Source: Trichostrongylus colubriformis (lineage: Eukaryota > Nematoda > Chromadorea > Rhabditida > Trichostrongylidae). Taken from it: a stretch of DNA of 64,000 nucleotides. Made by a program: the position numbers and the translations under genes. This document shows, in pieces, positions 58,448 through 64,000 of the stretch (position 1 is the stretch's first letter; each line of letters opens with the position of its first letter). Location of the stretch: positions 46,273,551 to 46,337,550 of the forward strand of contig OZ022260.1 in the NCBI GenBank assembly GCA_963978905.1. The letters are read 5' to 3'. The notes beneath the pieces were generated by a model. It did not search any database and was not told the origin of the DNA. It was given only the letters and a program-made list of their open reading frames with translations.

Positions 58448-59269
58448 ACGAATTTGTCTTTGTTTGTGTTGAAAACGCCACTTTTTCTGTCCTGGAAAGT
58501 GATACATCACCTCATGATTTTCGTGTCGCTCTCGACTTATTTTTGCTGAACTGTTTGAATGATTTAGTGCCTTCCTTCCAGGTAATGGCTATCTGACTCG
58601 CGATTAAAGGGAAGTTATTATGTCTCAAAAAGGGCATTGAAAATTCAGTCGAAACGGGCAGGTGCCGTCGGTATTGGTTTTTTGCAGGAGCGGAAACAAA
58701 ATTAGTATGCGAAGAGGTGGGAAATCAATACAGGGAAGCGTTTCTTGTATATGTATAGAGTAAATAAGGTCGGGTAAAAGCTGTGGACTCTCTAAAACTC
58801 CATAATGACCCTTAAACCCAACAAAGAATCTACTTTCAGAATTGAAATCGGCTTTTTGTGCATAAAGCGATTTGAATGTATATGAATGTTACCTTTTCCA
58901 GGGTAGTGTCGTCGTCGAACTTTTTCATGGGAAATCGAAATATTACTCCAATCATCATTCAGGTTTGGATGAATCCTCATTCTCCTATTCTTTTTCAATC
59001 CTAGTTGCCTTGAAAACGCCTGCATCTGAGAAATGCTAGTGAAGTGACCTACATCACTTTGGAAATGTCGTAATTCTAAGCAGCAGTGAGCACAGTAATC
59101 AATGAGGTCAGAACTCTCATTCCATAATATGTGTATGATTTCCAAGTGTGCAATGCCGTTCGAGGGAGAAAGTCTGCTACAATTCTAGAGTGTAAACGTA
59201 TCGAAGTACATTAGAACTCTGAAAATTCGTGTAAAATTGATTCCTTTAAATCCACACTTCCTGCTTTTT
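58448..59269. other. Unannotated stretch
   Basis: A 117-codon reverse frame at 58792-59145 has no recognisable domain. I see no repeat. Confidence 0.35.
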
Positions 59270-59680
59270 GTTAGAAAAATAGCATCCAAGACCAGAATTA
59301 TGGTTGTGCAAACAGTTCGTACCTTTTTATCCCCTGTGTTTCACAGCGTTCTCCCTCTTTCGACCAAGTTTACATATGTCTACTATAAAGCATCATTTGC
59401 TCTAAAAATGGTGGTGAATGCCATTTAAGTCCTTCGATTATTTAATATTTGTGGTGCTTAGAAACGGAAATGGAATAATCTGAAGGCATTATTTCGCAAA
59501 GTTGGCGTTTCATTTTCTTGGTTACCATCGAGGTCGGAAAATAAATGCACATACGTATTCGATAGTGCTTTTTTAACTCTACAGAACAGCGCCATTTATT
59601 TTAGATTGTTCGATGATTTGTTGTTCTTGAGGTTTAGAAATGGAGTGATTTGAAGGCAAAAATGTGCGTTTTTGGGACAT
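59270..59680 (+). repeat. Diverged single-arm copy of the foldback element
   Basis: It aligns in order with the left arm of the 55365 foldback: TTTCACAGCGTTCTCCCTC..TTTCGACCAAG with TTTCACATTGTTCCCTCCATCTTTCGACAAAG, the TCTACTATAAAGCATCATTT block with the GATAGAGCTTTT motif, and GGAAATGGAATAATCTGAAGGC with GGAAATGAAGTGAGCTGAAGGC. A second GATAGTGCTTTTTTAACTCTACAGA occurs near 59560. Only one arm is present, so it is not a palindrome. Confidence 0.6.
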
Positions 59681-60231
59681 CTAGGTCCGTCCGGCCCCAG
59701 ATCGAATCATATGAGAGACATATCCTTCTGAAACCCTTCTTTCTTTTCTGAAGAGAAGATAGGATTTTGGCGACACGCTTTCGAGCAGCATACATATGCA
59801 GCAAGAAGTGACGAAACAAATTCATTGTTTGTGACGTTATACATATGTGCACACACTTCTTATATTGGTTGTTTTTAACAATCTGAACAATAACGGTCTC
59901 CATTCAAAGAACACTTGGTGTTAACCGGGTGAGTATAGGATGTACTTCTAGCGATGACTTTGTTTAGGACCTGAGCAATTATAATCTTTCCAACAGGCTG
60001 CGCTAAGCGTGCATTTTTTACAATCATGTTTGGGACAGTTAAAGCAAGGAAAGCTCTAAGAAACCGAATATCTAGTGTTTACCGTCGGAGCTTTTACGTG
60101 TGAATATAGAGTATCGTGATTTTTGGTAGTTCCCTTTGCCATACACGCGAAAATTACAACTTTCTTCGAAATAACTGAAGATCAGGAGGACGCCTATGTA
60201 GTCATCTCTATAGGTGAAGTTGGCTGTGTAC

Positions 60232-60462
60232 CCTTAACTCAGGATTTCGCACGACGACGAGCGGCGTGCGACGCAGTGCGTGCGAGCTACGCGCGTCGCG
60301 GTAATGGGGTCTTAGGACTATTACACGGTGATGCTAGGGGCGTGATACGCAGTTGACTTGTAATCGCTTTGAGACCCAACGAAATGACTTACCTAGCTCG
60401 TCCGCATTGCTTTGCTTGCGACATGCAGCGGTGCGAAATCCTGACATAAGGGTACATACCCA
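60232..60462 (+). mobile_element. MITE, family B (copy 3), hAT-like
   Basis: It begins GGCTGTGTACCCTTA and ends CATAAGGGTACATACCCA. A perfect 8-bp duplication GTGAAGTT lies at 60224-60231 and 60463-60470. The inside is closely related, inverted, to the copy at 1964 (for example GTGCGAAATCCTGACATAAG). Confidence 0.87.
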
Positions 60463-60561
60463 GTGAAGTTTTGACTGGGATTACTCCTTTACTGGCCGTG
60501 CGTTAAGTTCCTAGTGGTATGAAGAGCAATCTGTTTAGTAGTGGTGATAAAACACAAACTA

Positions 60562-61410
60562 TTAGGGTGTCCATAAAGTTCGTTGGCCATTTGTAAAACG
60601 CGTTTTGATTTTGCATAATGATTTAGCAATACTAGAAGTACTCGCGATGGGCTATCTTCTGAGCTGGCTAGCTCTCGGTTTCCTTTCTTGCTCTTTCCAC
60701 AATAAAGCAGTGAATATGAGTGCTAGTCACCACCACTATTACAACCTGGGCATCTCCAGACGTCAGGCCACGACCAGGAGTCAGCACTTTGGTGATAACA
60801 CCCCTTCTAAGAACTGTATGTCAAAATGGTGGAATCGCTTCACCATTTGAAACTATGGCTTCGAAGATACAAATCAGTGATAAGTGATAAAATCAGTGGC
60901 GTCGTCCACTACCGCATCCTACCCAACAATGCCACAGTAACGGCAAAGACCCTCTCTAAAGAATTGCAGGAGGTCAAGGTGAAAGCTGCCGCCTTGTTCC
61001 AGAAACTTGCAAATCCGTGGTTGCTCTGGGACAACGCGCGCCCCACGAAGCGAAAGATACTCAGGCCGTCCTGGACAGGCTGGGCATCAACACGGTCACG
61101 CATCCACAGTATAGCCCGGACATCAGTCCATGCGATTACCACATCTTCCGGTCCATGCGAAATTTCTTTGACGGAAAACAGCTGAAGAATGAGGGCGACC
61201 TCGAGGACGTGATCGAGGACTTTGTCGAGTCGCGGCCGGCCGGCTCTTGGGAGGATCGAGTTGCCTCTCTACCCGATCGTTGGCGAAAGGTGGTGGGTAT
61301 GCATGGAGATTATATCATGGACCGGTAAGTTCAACTTCGTGAGTTATCTTTAGCTTATCTTTACAAGCTCTGAAAAAACGAATGGCCAACGAACTTTATG
61401 TACACCCTAA
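60562..61410 (+). mobile_element. Internally deleted mariner, 849 bp
   Basis: Terminal inverted repeats begin TTAGGGTGTCCATAAAGTTC and end GAACTTTATGTACACCCTAA; about 32 bases pair with two or three differences. TA flanks both ends (60560-60561 and 61411-61412). It is about 430 bp shorter than a full mariner, with the transposase centre missing or scrambled. Its termini differ from those of the 43526 element, so it is a separate mariner lineage. Confidence 0.88.
61017..61328 (+). pseudogene. Mariner transposase C-terminal relic
   Basis: The frame reads NTVTHPQYSPDISPCDYHIF, the block holding the third catalytic Asp of mariner transposases, then FRSMRNFFDGKQL and an ending DRWRKVVGMHGDYIMDR with stop TAA. 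In a neighbouring frame at about 61020-61055 the sequence LLWDNARP gives the second catalytic Asp. The helix-turn-helix N terminus and first Asp are not recognisable. Frameshifts and the internal deletion make it non-functional. Confidence 0.8.
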
Positions 61411-61649
61411 TAATTTTTACAATGACAATGACTGATAGATATGTTTGTTGTTCTCCATATATACATTTATCCTGACAGCTTCAGCTCTCAGTGGTCGACG
61501 CTTTCATAAAATACAAAGACAGATGGTCCTGGCTGAACAAGTGCTACCCATGTCTCACGATATGTGATGGGTCTCGCATAATTTTGCACAAATATTATCT
61601 GACCTTCGGTATGGAAAGCGGTAAATATTCTTTATGAAACACTGTTTAG

Positions 61650-61760
61650 GTGGACCATGAGTCGAAGCTCCCAAAAATGGAACTATTCAAGAAGGAAAAT
61701 TTCATTTTTATCAACGATGACGGAACCTGCAACACATCCGCGGTCATCCAACTGAAGTGA
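61650..61760 (+). CDS. Candidate terminal exon of an unknown gene
   Basis: A frame opens directly after an acceptor-like CACTGTTTAG and runs 36 codons to TGA. It reads VDHESKLPKMELFKKENFIF and then INDDGTCNTSAVIQLK. Composition looks protein-like, but no domain is recognised. A possible upstream exon at about 61479-61570 does not match in phase. It may also be chance. Confidence 0.3.
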   Translation: MDHESKLPKMELFKKENFIFINDDGTCNTSAVIQLK

Positions 61761-62358
61761 GCCATGGTTGATGTTAAGTGGTTGCATCTTCCTAATAGTG
61801 GTCAATGTAGCACAGTGCCGAGTACATTGCGCTCTGTTAGGCCCTTATGATTGCTTCCTTCCCCTGAGCCGGTAGGTGTCTATCCTCTCGTTAATGTTGG
61901 CGCGTTTCGCAGTTGCTTTTCGTAGTATCTGTTGAACGAGATTGGTTGTGTTTCCATCGGCCACTTCAGACAGGTGTTTTGATTCTGTTTTGCTTTTGTC
62001 CACAATTTAGCATCCTTGCAAAGCTTTAGATAATTCAGTCAATTCACATCACTGTGGAACCCTCCAGAGTGGCCTCAATTCCAGTCGCAAGGTACCTCTT
62101 AGAAACGGTCTGTTCATAGCCATCGAACCCTGCATAAATTCTAACCCCCAGAAACATGGGCTGTCGTAAAATTAGGCTGTATTCTGAACTGTCTTTTCAT
62201 CAATCCAATCGTAGAGATTCGTGACCACTCAATAAATGCAGTTGTTAGTGTGGGAGTGTACTCGTTCACGAATTTCTCACGGATCAGCCATGCCGTGTAG
62301 CGCCAATTAATTTTGCAAGTGGTTCTATGGGAAAAATTGTCTCTAAGCTTGTGCTGAA

Positions 62359-62631
62359 ATGTCTGCTCCATCCAGTTGTGGAGAACTATCGGTTTTTGAC
62401 AAAGAGCAATCATCAGCCATGATCGAAAAGCAGACATTAGCAACTACTTTTCTTCTGATGAAAAAGATTTTCAGACACGCTGTCACCGAGGCACTGAAAG
62501 AAGTCCGTAAGGATGAGGACGAGACGGAAGAATCTATCCTGGAACATATTGTTTGGTGTCTACATCGATGGCTGGGATTTGATCCATATTATCACAAACG
62601 ATTTTTACGAGTGCACGAGGCTTTAGTGTAA
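62359..62631 (+). CDS. Small single-exon ORF, 90 aa, unknown function
   Basis: The frame starts ATG-TCT-GCT and encodes 90 residues, then TAA. The first third is Ser/Glu-rich; from about residue 30 it becomes helical and charged, with TEALKEVRKDEDETEESILE, then HIVWCLHRWLGFDPYYHKRF. No signal peptide or membrane segment is visible. The polyadenylation hexamer AATAAA (62630-62635) overlaps the stop codon, and an acceptor-like TCTCTAAG lies about 12 bases before the ATG. It could be a real small gene or the last exon of a longer one. No family is recognised, and the opposite strand is also open over its first third. Confidence 0.45.
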   Translation: MSAPSSCGELSVFDKEQSSAMIEKQTLATTFLLMKKIFRHAVTEALKEVRKDEDETEESILEHIVWCLHRWLGFDPYYHKRFLRVHEALV

Positions 62632-62635
62632 TAAA

Positions 62636-63186
62636 GATTGTATCAGCCTTGAATCTATTGAAACTATTGCCAACTATAAGAAACAATGGCTGAAATGATG
62701 TTTTCTCTAATTGTTATCAACTTACAGTACGTCATCTCTTCTGTGATGGAAAGGAAAGAGAGTCGGCAGAGGAGTCAGCCATGAACAATGCAATAGCAGC
62801 CTCACTAATACAGGGAGAGATTGGGAGTAGAGTACTGAAACGCTATTTGAAACTATTTATTTATTTATCCACTGTTTTTCGGCCAAAATGGAATAAACAC
62901 GTGTTGAACAATAATGAAATGAAAAGTGTGATGACATGAAAAACCTATGGCCATTGTAATGGAACGCATGCTCGGTGTGCACTTGGTTGATAGCATAATG
63001 CTCTCAGAATGGGCTTGGCGCGCTCCACGATTTTTACAGGATGGCAGCAGTGTTTTCATAAAAGTAGAGTTTGAGTTCAATTCGATCTTACTAATCAAGC
63101 GCTGTATAATATAAGCAATACGTGGGGTAAAGCTTCAGATGGGAACCAAAATAATTCTGAGAGAAGGTGTTCCAGCCTTGAGCACT
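62636..63186. other. Unannotated stretch
   Basis: I see no gene or repeat in this stretch. Confidence 0.4.
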
Positions 63187-63190
63187 TTCA

Positions 63191-63617
63191 AGGAATCGTC
63201 CACGGAAAAAATGAATTTCCCATATTTTGTTTCTATACCCATATATTTAGGCTGTATTTGCTTGATAAGGGCCGTATGAATGTTTCACGCAAAAAAAAAT
63301 GATAGGGCTAAAATACAGCTTCCCGAACTCTCGGCCGAGTGAGCGGGCCTTCAAGTAAAAGACCCGTCATGTCTACCGCCGCGGTTGGGAATGGAGGGTG
63401 GGACTGTTCACGTAAATTTGCTCCAACAAGCGTTTCCGACCGCGGTGGACCACGAGCTCGGCACTTGTTGGAGGCCCCGCCCACCCGACCGAGACTGTGG
63501 TGTTGAATCATAGCCGGATTCACATTTTTCACGGGAATTTGCATGCGGTCCACATTAGGCAAACCCAGCATTAAGATATGGATAAGAGAAAAGCTCATTT
63601 TTTCGTGGACGATTCCT
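63191..63617 (+). mobile_element. MITE, family C (copy 3), TTAA-type target
   Basis: The termini are AGGAATCGTCCACGG and the inverse ending CGTGGACGATTCCT. The flanks are TTCA (63187-63190) and TTAA (63618-63621), one base from a perfect TTAA duplication. Nested inverted blocks around TCCCAACCGCGG and CCGACCGCGG lie inside, as in the 48278 copy. Confidence 0.83.
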
Positions 63618-63621
63618 TTAA

Positions 63622-64000
63622 CAAAATATGCGCAGTGATTGGGCTTATGGGGACGTTTGCAGAAAGGATGGTCCATAAAAGTACTGACGATGAGTAACAT
63701 TCCGAAAAGATCCTTCAACTTCAAGCAGAATTTGTCTAGGGTATTTGCGTACCTATAGCAAGCTTAAAACCAGCATTGAGTTAACGCTTGAAAGCTAGTG
63801 AGTCTGCACCAAGCTTCTGAAGACATTGTTCGATAAAACACGAAAAGAACTATGTCCCGACATCTTTCAAAAGAAAGAGAGCAAAAGAGCTACTTGCAGA
63901 AACGCAAAACAATTCTTCGCACAGTTAGGGAGTTCTGAAAAAGCTGATTCCGCTCCGAGAACACTTCTACAAGGCACCATGATCACGGACAACCGCGCTA
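63622..64000. other. Unannotated right edge
   Basis: I see no gene or repeat here. Confidence 0.4.

Overview
The window looks like nuclear DNA of a parasitic nematode, most likely a strongylid hookworm such as Ancylostoma. The genes are split by many introns with GT..AG borders and short TTTCAG-type acceptors. One intron holds a mariner of the hookworm 'bandit'/Hsmar1 type, and an RTE-type LINE fragment and many short inverted-repeat transposons (MITEs) surround the genes. No prokaryotic features, CRISPR arrays or operons are visible. The genus is an inference from family resemblance, not from a database match.

Three spliced genes can be supported. (1) 22168-33871 (+) is a complete 18-exon gene for a p66/GATAD2-type subunit of the NuRD deacetylase complex, orthologous to C. 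elegans dcp-66. All phases join to a 728-aa protein with a conserved coiled-coil region 1 and a GATA-type zinc finger. (2) 39051 to at least 45962 (+) is a type II membrane protein resembling the nucleotide-diphospho-sugar transferase family. Seven phase-consistent exons are visible, but the 3' part was not found. (3) 48807-49971 (-) is part of a gene for a secreted proline/alanine-rich protein with a Cys/Trp-rich N terminus. A 90-aa single-exon ORF at 62359-62631 (+) is a plausible small gene of unknown function.

The rest is dominated by mobile DNA. TTAA-flanked MITEs (piggyBac-like target choice) form three families, here called A, C and I. MITEs with 8-bp target duplications (hAT-like) form families B, G and H. 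Family D has 9-bp duplications (Mutator-like). There is also a 142-bp element with TAA flanks, a Tc1-like MITE, two mariners (1277 bp and 849 bp), and a mariner C-terminal remnant. A 1377-bp near-perfect foldback lies at 55365-56741. A reverse-transcriptase element at 52657-54772 sits between two identical 371-bp direct repeats.

Layout: 1-22 kb is gene-poor and repeat-rich; 22-34 kb is the dcp-66 gene with MITEs and a minisatellite in its introns; 35-38.7 kb is a MITE cluster with a tRNA-Gly relic; 39-46 kb is the glycosyltransferase-like gene, whose introns carry six insertions; 48-50 kb is the Pro-rich gene on the opposite strand; 50-64 kb is a mosaic of retroelement, foldback and MITEs with one small ORF. 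I see no convincing new multi-gene system. The most informative structures are nested insertions whose target duplications let pre-insertion sequences be inferred.
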